From: an uncultured Eisenbergiella sp.
GTDB taxonomy: Bacteria > Bacillota > Clostridia > Lachnospirales > Lachnospiraceae
Length of the DNA stretch: 25,175 bases
Direction: 5' to 3'
Assembly: GCA_910585455.1 (NCBI GenBank)
Contig: CAJUEL010000058.1
Span: 1 to 25,175, forward strand
Shown here piece by piece: positions 9,072-15,972 of the stretch. Each line of letters opens with the position of its first letter. The stretch's first letter is position 1. The position numbers and the translations under genes were made by a program. The notes below the pieces were generated by a model. The model was not told the DNA's origin and ran no database searches. It was given only the letters and a program-made list of their open reading frames with translations.

Positions 9072-9701
9072 ATGTATTTATCAAGAATTCCATTGGATGT
9101 ATCGAGAAGGAAAACGCAGGTAGCAATGGTATCTCCCAATAAAATCCATGGTGCGGTGGAGGAAGCGTTTCCGGAAAGACAGGATAGAAATTTATGGCGG
9201 ATTGATACGTTGAGAGGGAAAAGCTATTTGATGATTGTAAGCGCCGAAAAACCGGAACTGTCAGGAATTGCGGCCCAATTTGGTTTTGAAAATGATTGTG
9301 GAGAGTCAAAAGAGTATGATAGACTTTTGAAACGCATTGAAAAGGGTTCTATATGGCACTTTCGGCTGGTGGCAAATCCGGTTCACAGCATTGCCAGGGG
9401 AAAGAAAAGAGGAAAAGTTGTGGCGCACACATCAGAAAAATACCAGTTGGGATGGCTGGAGAATCAGGCTGCAAAGAAAGGTTTTTGTATTCTTCCGGAT
9501 CAAGTGCGCGTTGCATCATCTGACTGGAAGATATTTTCCAGAAAAAATTCCCCTCAGAAAGTGAAAATTCTGGAGGTGGCGTTTGAAGGAATGCTTCGTG
9601 TTGAGGATGCGGATATATTCAGAGATACGCTTGTGAGCGGTATAGGACGGGAAAAGGCCTATGGAATGGGAATGCTTACGATTATGGGAGCGGGAATGTA
9701 G
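9072..9701 (+). CDS. cas6e: crRNA-processing endoribonuclease Cas6e (Cse3/CasE)
   Basis: 209-residue endoribonuclease that cuts the repeat hairpin of pre-crRNA and stays bound to its 3' stem. Start ATG 9072 gives the typical MYLSRIPLD N-terminus; AGGTGAGG at 9061-9068 serves as ribosome site. An upstream GTG at 9063, overlapping the cas5e stop, would add three residues. His26 in NKIHGAVEEAF falls where the family places its catalytic histidine. The C-terminal glycine-rich loop GIGREKAYGMGM is the RAMP-type RNA-binding loop. It is followed with no gap by cas1e. Confidence 0.96.
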   Translation: MYLSRIPLDVSRRKTQVAMVSPNKIHGAVEEAFPERQDRNLWRIDTLRGKSYLMIVSAEKPELSGIAAQFGFENDCGESKEYDRLLKRIEKGSIWHFRLVANPVHSIARGKKRGKVVAHTSEKYQLGWLENQAAKKGFCILPDQVRVASSDWKIFSRKNSPQKVKILEVAFEGMLRVEDADIFRDTLVSGIGREKAYGMGMLTIMGAGM

Positions 9702-10643
9702 ATGGAAAATAAAGAATGGGTAGAAAAGCCGGAAATTCAGGCACTGCCCCGGGTACAGGACCGGATGACATTTATTTATCTGGAAAGATGCAGGATCAGC
9801 AGGGATAACAGTGCAATCACCGTAAAAGATGAAAACGGAATAACCCATATTCCGGCAGCTGCCATTTCCGTACTGCTGTTGGGCCCGGGAACGGATGTGA
9901 CGCACAGGGCAATGGAACTGATCGGAGATATGGGAGTGACTGCTATTTGGGTTGGAGAGCATGGAGTGCGGTTTTATGCCTATGGACGTGCTTTGACAAA
10001 TCATGCCTCACTTTTGCAGAAACAGGCGCAGCTGGTAAGCAACGAAAAGAAACATATTCAGGTTGCGCGGATGATGTATCAGATGCGATTTCCAAAGGAA
10101 GATGTTTCGAAATTGACAATGCAGCAGCTAAGAGGACGGGAAGGCAGCAGGATTCGTGCTGTATACCGGGAACAATCAAAAAAATGGAATGTGCCATGGA
10201 CAAAAAGAGATTATCGACCGGAAGACTATGAAAGTGGGGATCCAGTCAATAAAGCGCTGTCAGCAGGAAATTCCTGCCTATATGGGCTGGCGCATGCGGT
10301 GATATGTGCCCTCGGCTGTTCACCAGGTTTGGGGTTTGTGCATGTGGGGCATGAATTATCTTTTGCATATGATATCGCTGATTTATATAAAGCGGAGACA
10401 ACAATTCCCATCGCTTTTGAGCTGGCAGCAGAAAATGAGGAGGATATAGGCAGCGCGACAAGGCGCAGGATGCGGGATGAATTAAGGAAAGGGCATATTC
10501 TGGAGCGCATGGTTCATGATATCAAATTTTTGCTGGCCGACGGAGAATGGGAGGAAGAGGACTATAAAAGCACGCTTTACCTCTGGGATAATATACAGGG
10601 GGAATTAGAACACGGTGTTTCCTATGCGGAGGGTGAAAATTGA
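9702..10643 (+). CDS. cas1e: CRISPR adaptation integrase Cas1e
   Basis: 313-residue type I-E Cas1, the integrase that inserts new spacers as a complex with Cas2. The metal ligands are visible by position: E147 in GREGSRIR, H214 in GFVHVGH, and D224 and D227 in SFAYDIADLYK. The spacing between His and the two Asp residues is the same as in E. coli Cas1 (208/218/221). The N-terminal beta domain (residues about 1-100) and C-terminal helical domain are complete. The ATG follows the cas6e stop immediately. The stop shares bases with the TTG start of cas2e (TTGA), suggesting matched synthesis of Cas1 and Cas2. Confidence 0.97.
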   Translation: MENKEWVEKPEIQALPRVQDRMTFIYLERCRISRDNSAITVKDENGITHIPAAAISVLLLGPGTDVTHRAMELIGDMGVTAIWVGEHGVRFYAYGRALTNHASLLQKQAQLVSNEKKHIQVARMMYQMRFPKEDVSKLTMQQLRGREGSRIRAVYREQSKKWNVPWTKRDYRPEDYESGDPVNKALSAGNSCLYGLAHAVICALGCSPGLGFVHVGHELSFAYDIADLYKAETTIPIAFELAAENEEDIGSATRRRMRDELRKGHILERMVHDIKFLLADGEWEEEDYKSTLYLWDNIQGELEHGVSYAEGEN

Positions 10644-11515
10644 TAGTGATATGTGTTATGAATTGCCCGCCGGGGCTTAGAGGTGATTTGTCAAAATGGC
10701 TGTGTGAGGTGAACACAGGGGTCTATATCGGAAAACTGAGCGCAAGGGTGCGGGATGAGCTGTGGCAAAGGGTCTGTGAAAGCATTAAGAGCGGACAGGC
10801 AACGATGGCTTATTCCACTAATAATGAGCAGGGATATACATTCATGACTCATAACACGACATGGATTGCGACAGACTATGAGGGCATCACCCTGATGAAA
10901 AAACCGTTGTCGATCAGTGATGATACAGGAAATAATAGTTTTGCAAAGAAAGGGTTTAGTAAAGCTTCAAAGTATAGTCAGGGTAGAAATGCATCAAAAA
11001 GAAAAGCAGCGTCCAGTTATATCATTATGGATGTGGAAACAACGGGGCTGGATTATGATAATGACAGGATCATAGAAGTGGGGTTGCTGAGAATTTGTGG
11101 AGATTCGATAGATGATCGTTTTCAGTGCTTTATAAAATGCGAAAAGGGCATTCCGAAAGAAATAACAAGATTGACAGGAATTACGGATGAGATGATAGAA
11201 GGGCAGGGGATAACAGAAGAAGAGGCATTTGAAAAAATACAGGCGTTTATCGGTAATGATTTGATCATTGGGTACAATATACAATTTGACATGATGTTCG
11301 TACAAAGGCTTGGTGAACGCCTGGGAAAAGGCTTGGGAGCGAACAGGACAAGAGATGTTTTGCAGCTGGCCCGTCGGGAGATAGAGGAGTTGGATAACTG
11401 GCAGCTAAAAACAGTGGCGGACTATTTTTCTTTGGATACAGGTAATGCGCACAGAGCATTGGGAGACTGTATGCTTACTTATAAGATTTATTTGGAACTA
11501 AATAAAATGCGATGA
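10640..11515 (+). CDS. cas2e: Cas2e fused to DnaQ-like DEDDh 3'-5' exonuclease
   Basis: 291-residue fusion. Residues about 1-95 are Cas2e (CVMNCPPGLRGDLSKWL, NTGVYIGKLSARVRD, MAYSTNNEQGYTF), the dimeric scaffold of the spacer integrase. A basic, low-complexity linker covers about 96-125 (rich in Lys, Ser, Asn). Residues about 127-291 are a DnaQ/RNase T-type exonuclease: DVETTGL with D131 and E133, YNIQFD with D217, and HRALGD with H271 and D276. All DEDDh positions are present, so it is probably active. Start is TTG 10640, with GGAGGGTG (10628-10635) 4 bases upstream. Cas2-DnaQ fusions are known in some I-E systems (Streptococcus thermophilus, Megasphaera), where the exonuclease helps trim prespacers. 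Here the fusion lies directly before its CRISPR array. Confidence 0.95.
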   Translation: MIVICVMNCPPGLRGDLSKWLCEVNTGVYIGKLSARVRDELWQRVCESIKSGQATMAYSTNNEQGYTFMTHNTTWIATDYEGITLMKKPLSISDDTGNNSFAKKGFSKASKYSQGRNASKRKAASSYIIMDVETTGLDYDNDRIIEVGLLRICGDSIDDRFQCFIKCEKGIPKEITRLTGITDEMIEGQGITEEEAFEKIQAFIGNDLIIGYNIQFDMMFVQRLGERLGKGLGANRTRDVLQLARREIEELDNWQLKTVADYFSLDTGNAHRALGDCMLTYKIYLELNKMR

Positions 11516-11556
11516 ATCGGGATGAAAAATCCTTATATTTTCGCAGTTTGTCTAGT
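11516..11556 (+). promoter_or_regulatory. short CRISPR leader with candidate -10
   Basis: Only 41 bases separate the cas2e stop from the first repeat. The stretch is AT-rich in the middle and includes TATATT (11534-11539), a candidate -10 box 17 bases before the first repeat. No convincing -35 is visible, so leader and promoter functions may reach into the cas2e coding end. It is called the leader because the opposite end of the array is degenerate and the crRNA handle orientation fits + strand transcription. Confidence 0.55.
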
Positions 11557-12316
11557 GTGTTCTCCGCATGTGCGGGGGTGATCCTGGTCATTTCTGCAGC
11601 ACTTGGACGCAATGTGAGTGTTCTCCGCATGTGCGGGGGTGATCCTGCGGTCTATTTTCCAGACAAGCACATGAGAAAGTGTTCTCCGCATGTGCGGGGG
11701 TGATCCTCTTCCAGCGCTTCTTGTGAGTTTTCAGCTTGTGTGTTCTCCGCATGTGCGGGGGTGATCCTAATTCGGAGCGGAAGAGGAACCGCCAGTATAA
11801 GTGTTCTCCGCATGTGCGGGGGTGATCCTGACATAAAAGCACGGACAGGACCAGGAGGAATGTGTTCTCCGCATGTGCGGGGGTGATCCTGCTCCATCAT
11901 GGTTTCATCCGTGTCCGCCGGTGTGTTCTCCGCATGTGCGGGGGTGATCCTGCAGCACCGTACCAGAAGGAACATCAACTACAGTGTTCTCCGCATGTGC
12001 GGGGGTGATCCTGCTACTATACCGAATTTTCTCGATTCGATGTTGTGTTCTCCGCATGTGCGGGGGTGATCCTGGCTTACTCAGAAGATGGTGTGGTTGC
12101 GCTTAGTGTTCCCCGCATGTGCGGGGGTGATCCTGACCGATACCCGTTCGCGCAGGCTTCGCTCGAGTGTTCCCCGCATGTGCGGGGGTGATCCTGGCGA
12201 CATGCATGCGGCGCTGGACTATGCCAAGTGTTCCCCGCATGTGCGGGGTAATCCTGCCATAAAATCTGACAGCCCGAAACAGGCACTGTGTTTCCCTTAT
12301 GTGAGAGGCGACTTCT
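11557..12316 (+). CRISPR. type I-E CRISPR array, 12 spacers
   Basis: Twelve good repeats start at 11557, 11618, 11679, 11740, 11801, 11862, 11923, 11984, 12045, 12106, 12167 and 12228, with a strict 61-base period: 29-nt repeat plus 32-nt spacer. A thirteenth, degenerate repeat (19 of 29 matches) is at 12288-12316. The repeat starts GTGTTC, has stem arms CYCCGC and GCGGGG around ATGT, and ends with the 8-base handle GTGATCCT, the same handle as in S. thermophilus I-E repeats. The first nine repeats have T at position 7, the next three C. The repeat at 12228 is one base short with an altered handle (GGGGTAATCCT). Ten of 12 spacers begin with G. The array lies 41 bases after cas2e, so it should serve this operon. 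Confidence 0.98.
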
Positions 12317-12467
12317 GCCAAAGTGACAGATTTTGTTGTGTGTTTCCAATATGAGAAAAATGTGTGCTAATACCTCGGATACCTTGAAGGGAAACGGATA
12401 GATTTTTTGTGTCTTACTTTCTGTAAAAAGATCCATCCGGGTTCTGTACAATCCAGCGATATTTGGC
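12317..12467. other. CRISPR trailer and spacer region before the next gene
   Basis: Non-coding trailer. A further repeat-like fragment at 12340-12355 (GTGTTTCCAATATGAG) matches about 11 of the first 16 repeat bases, but sits 52 rather than 61 bases after the previous unit. It may be a still older decayed repeat. The rest shows no gene and no clear terminator; a T-run at 12404-12409 lacks a convincing stem. Confidence 0.4.
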
Positions 12468-12496
12468 TTGTACGTGGATAAAAAAATGGATATAAT
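12468..12496 (+). promoter_or_regulatory. promoter of the AAA/PD-(D/E)XK gene
   Basis: Perfect -10 TATAAT (12491-12496) with a weak -35 TTGTAC (12468-12473) at 17-base spacing, about 30 bases before the ATG at 12526. This indicates transcription independent of the CRISPR array. Confidence 0.65.
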
Positions 12497-12525
12497 GGAG
12501 GTATTGATAGCGGAGGGACATCATT

Positions 12526-14223
12526 ATGGCGAGAACCGTGGGAATAGGGATTCAAAGCTTTGAAAAGCTGATCGGCGAACATTGTTTTTATGTGGATAAA
12601 ACGGATTTTATCAGGGAGTGGTGGGAAAATAAAGATGAAGTGACCCTGATCACCCGTCCCCGGAGGTTCGGGAAGACGCTGAATATGAACATGCTGGAAA
12701 GATTCCTTTCCGTTGCATATGCGGGACAGGGGGAGGTATTTGAAGGACTGTCCATATGGAGGGATGAAAAATACAGAGAGCTTCAGGGAACCCGTCCGGT
12801 TATTTCTCTGAGCTTTGCTGATGTGAAAGCGGATACCTTCGCCCTGGCAAAGGAAAAAATCTGCATGCTCATCAAGGAGGTATATGGCAGGCACGATTAT
12901 TTATTGGCAGGGGGAACCTTAAAGGAAGGGGAACCAGAGGCATTTCGAAGAATCGATGTGGAGATGAAGGATTCAGAGATCGCTTATTCCTTAAAAAATC
13001 TATCCGGTTATCTGTTTGGCTACTATAAGAAAAATCCCATCATTTTGCTGGACGAGTACGATACGCCCCTGCAGGAAGCCTGGGTACATGGCTATTGGCG
13101 GGAGATGGCGGAGTTTATGAGGGGATTTTTCCACTCCACATTTAAGACGAATCCATATATGGAACGGGCGGTTATGACAGGAATTACGAGAATCGGAAAG
13201 GAATCCATTTTTTCGGACCTGAATCATTTGACCGTCGTAACATCCACATCCGGAATGTATGAGTCCTGCTTTGGCTTTACGCAGGAGGAGGTATTTGCCG
13301 CGCTGGATGAGTATGGAATGCGGGACAGGCATGCGGAAGTGAAAAAATGGTACGATGGTTTCACGTTTGGAAACAGCCGGGATATTTATAATCCATGGTC
13401 CATCCTGAATTATCTGAAAACGGGAAAACTTTCCACGCACTGGGCGAATACCAGCAGCAACCGCCTGGTGGACAAATTAATCCGGGAAGGAAGCGCGGAA
13501 ATAAAAATGTCCATGGAAAATCTGCTGAAAGGAGAACACTTGTATAGGGAAATTGATGAGCAGATTATATTTGAACAGCTGGATGAAGATGAAAGCGCCA
13601 TCTGGAGCCTGTTTCTGGCAAGTGGCTATTTAAAGGCGGAAAGCTGTACTTTAAATGAGGATAAGGGAACAGAGCTGTACGAGCTTGCATTGACGAATAG
13701 AGAAGTGCAGATTATGTTTCAAAAAATGATAAAGAAATGGTTTTCAGGTTCGGGGACGGTTTATAACGGATTTATCCGGGCATTGCTGCAGGATGATGTA
13801 AAATCCATGAATGCTTATATGAATAAGGTAGCACTGTCCACTTTCAGCTATTTTGACAGCGGAAAAAGGCCGTCTGCAGAGTCGGAACCGAAACGGTTTT
13901 ATCACGGATTTGTGCTGGGGCTGACAGTGGAGTTGTCTGAGCGTTACAGCATTACATCCAACCGGGAAAGCGGCTTTGGACGTTATGATGTTCTGATGGA
14001 ACCCCGAAAGGAAGAGGATCCTGCAGTTATTATGGAGTTTAAGGTCAGGGATCCGGAAACCGAGGCATCCCTGGAGGATGCTGCGGACGCGGCCCTTTGG
14101 CAAATCGAAAAACATCGGTATGCGGCAGCACTGGAAAGCCGGGGTATTTTAAGAGAACGAATTCGGAAATATGGCTTCGCTTTTGAGGGAAAAAGGGTGC
14201 TGATAAAAGAAGCCTGCCATTGA
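12526..14223 (+). CDS. AAA-ATPase-like / PD-(D/E)XK nuclease superfamily protein
   Basis: 565-residue protein with the two-domain layout of the AAA-ATPase_like (PF09820) plus PDDEXK_9 (PF08011) family, which is common and often multi-copy in Bacteroidetes and Clostridia. The N-terminal opening GIQSFEKLI-----YVDKT is typical. Walker A is RPRRFGKT (Lys50) and Walker B ILLDEYDTP (D176, E177). The C-terminal nuclease-like core shows GRYDVL with D488 and MEFKV with E504 and K506, a full D-(x15)-ExK pattern. The start ATG has GGAGGG (12512-12517) 8 bases upstream and its own promoter. The biological role of the family is not established; a role in DNA-directed defence or as a selfish gene is possible. 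No partner gene is visible. It ends convergently with the yczE-like gene. Confidence 0.85.
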   Translation: MARTVGIGIQSFEKLIGEHCFYVDKTDFIREWWENKDEVTLITRPRRFGKTLNMNMLERFLSVAYAGQGEVFEGLSIWRDEKYRELQGTRPVISLSFADVKADTFALAKEKICMLIKEVYGRHDYLLAGGTLKEGEPEAFRRIDVEMKDSEIAYSLKNLSGYLFGYYKKNPIILLDEYDTPLQEAWVHGYWREMAEFMRGFFHSTFKTNPYMERAVMTGITRIGKESIFSDLNHLTVVTSTSGMYESCFGFTQEEVFAALDEYGMRDRHAEVKKWYDGFTFGNSRDIYNPWSILNYLKTGKLSTHWANTSSNRLVDKLIREGSAEIKMSMENLLKGEHLYREIDEQIIFEQLDEDESAIWSLFLASGYLKAESCTLNEDKGTELYELALTNREVQIMFQKMIKKWFSGSGTVYNGFIRALLQDDVKSMNAYMNKVALSTFSYFDSGKRPSAESEPKRFYHGFVLGLTVELSERYSITSNRESGFGRYDVLMEPRKEEDPAVIMEFKVRDPETEASLEDAADAALWQIEKHRYAAALESRGILRERIRKYGFAFEGKRVLIKEACH

Positions 14224-14316
14224 CCTGACCGTCCTCCGGCTCCTGTGCCTGCTGTCGATTCCCTGTTTCGTTCCCGGCGTAGCCGCTAGACTGAAATGGC
14301 ATTGCTGTCTGGACGG

Positions 14317-15009
14317 TTACGCTATATCAAATTTCTCCCGCAATCCGAACGCATCCCTGAAATCAAACAGGGCTTCCAGCGCCTTGCTGCATCGGCTGAT
14401 GATAAAGCCGTTGATGAGCGCGCACAGAATCGTTCCCCACTTGACGCCCTCGAAATGCCATAATCCAAAGAAGGAAAAGGATAGCAGGATTCCGGCCAGA
14501 CAGCTCAGGCAGTCATAGCAGGTTTTTATGAGGTTGATATCCTTTCCGGTTTTGGCAGAGATTTCCTTCACGATCAGCTCATATACCTCCGGCGGAATGT
14601 AGGTATGGAACAACAGGGAAATGCCCAATGCGCAGAGCAGCATGCCGGCAAGATAACAGACAATCCTCGCTGCAGAGCCATGCAGGGACAGGCAATCGAC
14701 GAGCAGCATGGCAGCATCCAGCGTCAGACCGTACAGGACCGCCGTGACGAAGGAAAACAGATATGCCGCCCTGAATTTGCGCAGAGCCAGAAACAGAAGC
14801 AAAAGCAGAACGGCCTGCAGGGAATATTCTGCCATGCCAAAGGAAAAAGCGGGGATGTACCGGGAGATTTTCAGGTGTAAAAGGTACGCGGGCGCGACGA
14901 CCATGGACATACCGAAATCCGCCTGCTCCATGAGCGCTGTTCCGCCGGCCAGAGCAATGATTCCCAGAATATAGGCGGCTTCTGTGAAAAATATCTTTTT
15001 CTTATTCAT
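14317..15009 (-). CDS. YczE/YyaS/YitT-family integral membrane protein
   Basis: About 230 residues, highly hydrophobic with roughly five membrane segments (for example AYILGIIALAGGTAL, LQAVLLLLLFLAL, LAGMLLCALGISLLFHTYI). The pattern ALMEQADFGMSMVVAPAYLL near the N-terminus and PPEVYELIVKEIS in the middle is typical of YczE/YitT-like proteins. The substrate is unknown. Two in-frame ATGs (15015 and 15009) share the site AGAGAGG; 15009 gives better spacing (about 9 bases). The start region overlaps the lipoprotein stop codon by a few bases, so the two genes are translationally coupled on the minus strand. It converges with the AAA/PD-(D/E)XK gene, 93 bases apart. Confidence 0.75.
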   Translation of the reverse strand: MNKKKIFFTEAAYILGIIALAGGTALMEQADFGMSMVVAPAYLLHLKISRYIPAFSFGMAEYSLQAVLLLLLFLALRKFRAAYLFSFVTAVLYGLTLDAAMLLVDCLSLHGSAARIVCYLAGMLLCALGISLLFHTYIPPEVYELIVKEISAKTGKDINLIKTCYDCLSCLAGILLSFSFFGLWHFEGVKWGTILCALINGFIISRCSKALEALFDFRDAFGLREKFDIA

Positions 15010-15715
15010 TGGCATTTTCCTCTCTTTCCCAGACCTGCCGTTTGAGAAGACGGCTGGTCACCAGAGCATCCAGCTGTTCGTAAAAGGTGTCTTTGTCCAC
15101 TTCCCTGTCGTCTATCCCGTAATAGGGACAGGGGGTATCGCTGTCCGAAGAAAGCAGCTCTTCCCGAGCAAACAGATTGCAGATTTCCGCCATGCTGCCG
15201 TCAGACTGATAGCGAAACAGGGTATAGGAGCATGCGCCGCCAAAGTCGTACTGGCGCACCATGGTCCCGTTTGCAAGGGGATAATCCCGGCAGCTTCCTT
15301 CCATATAATCATGCTGCCAGCAGGAAAGGCTGCCGTTTTCATAGTGAAATACGCCGTTGTAGCTGCAGGGGTCCTCCACATATTGGACGAGCAGCTCTTC
15401 GGCGCCGTCATCATCCAGATCCAGGTATGTGTATTCCAGATTTTCATTGGGAAGAATGAGATCTGTCCAGGTTTCCAGCCCCCAGGTCTGTACGTCAGCG
15501 TCATGAAAGAGAGAAAGATCTCCCGATAAAAATGCTGCGTAGGCTGTTTGCGCAGATACGGCAGGTTCTTTGGCAGGATCGGAGGAAAGCGTGACAGTTT
15601 CGGTTTCTCCCGCCGTTTCAATTGAGGATTCTGCCGGTTCTGCCACACTCCTCTGGCATCCGGATAAAAGGGCGGCGCAGAGAAAAAACAGCATCCCTGT
15701 TCGAATGATTTTCAT
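15002..15715 (-). CDS. putative secreted lipoprotein
   Basis: 237 residues with a clear lipoprotein signal: MKIIRTG, a hydrophobic stretch FFLCAALLSG and lipobox Cys (LLSGC), followed by a Ser/Thr/Glu-rich tether. The mature part has LDLDDDGAEELLVQY, an Asp-rich FG-GAP-like calcium-loop motif often seen in clostridial lipoproteins, and several Cys residues that could pair outside the cell. No enzymatic motif is recognised. The start at 15715 is chosen because GGAGG lies 5 bases upstream and the signal peptide begins there; an upstream in-frame extension to 15814 has no site. Probably co-transcribed with the membrane protein that follows it. Its leader RNA is long (about 135 bases from the candidate promoter). 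Confidence 0.75.
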   Translation of the reverse strand: MKIIRTGMLFFLCAALLSGCQRSVAEPAESSIETAGETETVTLSSDPAKEPAVSAQTAYAAFLSGDLSLFHDADVQTWGLETWTDLILPNENLEYTYLDLDDDGAEELLVQYVEDPCSYNGVFHYENGSLSCWQHDYMEGSCRDYPLANGTMVRQYDFGGACSYTLFRYQSDGSMAEICNLFAREELLSSDSDTPCPYYGIDDREVDKDTFYEQLDALVTSRLLKRQVWEREENANE

Positions 15716-15728
15716 AGTAACCTCCATG

Positions 15729-15751
15729 TGCCACCGGTGGCATGCCGCCAC
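15729..15751 (-). promoter_or_regulatory. two mutually exclusive small hairpins before the lipoprotein RBS
   Basis: In the lipoprotein leader, TGCCA/TGGCA arms (15729-15733, 15738-15742, loop CCGG) overlap a second stem GTGGC/GCCAC (15737-15741, 15747-15751, loop of 5). They share bases and cannot form together. They lie about 8 bases from the GGAGG site, so they could influence translation. The 14-base sequence 15729-15742 is also a perfect palindrome that could bind a dimeric repressor. Confidence 0.4.
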
Positions 15752-15858
15752 GGGGGAAAGTTTCTTCCTGGTTTCAATTGGCATTTCTGCTCCCGTCTCA
15801 CCATATGCAGTCATTTGTTCTGCGTGACTAACTCTGGGCGCTGTGTGTCCGTAATGAA

Positions 15859-15887
15859 ATTATACCCCGCCTGCGATGAACTGACAA
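15859..15887 (-). promoter_or_regulatory. minus-strand promoter for the lipoprotein operon
   Basis: Read on the minus strand: -35 TTGTCA (15887-15882) and perfect -10 TATAAT (15864-15859), spacing 17. It points toward the lipoprotein gene. Confidence 0.7.
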
Positions 15888-15894
15888 GAATGGA

Positions 15895-15923
15895 TTGCAT
15901 TTCGGCGGGAAGTTATGTATATT
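15895..15923 (+). promoter_or_regulatory. plus-strand promoter for the acetyltransferase
   Basis: -35 TTGCAT (15895-15900) and -10 TATATT (15918-15923), spacing 17. Its -35 lies 7 bases from the -35 of the divergent promoter. Confidence 0.65.
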
Positions 15924-15972
15924 GGAGAGAGCAATGACGGTCCGTGTTCAAGCAGAAGAAATGGAGGAACAC

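Noticed and set aside
11512..12354. Open frames across the CRISPR array on both strands
   Set aside because: They are created by the 61-base periodic repeat and have no ribosome site or family match; their products are repeats of the same short peptide.
14224..14316. Bidirectional terminator between the convergent genes
   Set aside because: Only a 7-bp inverted repeat separated by 76 bases was found; no compact hairpin.
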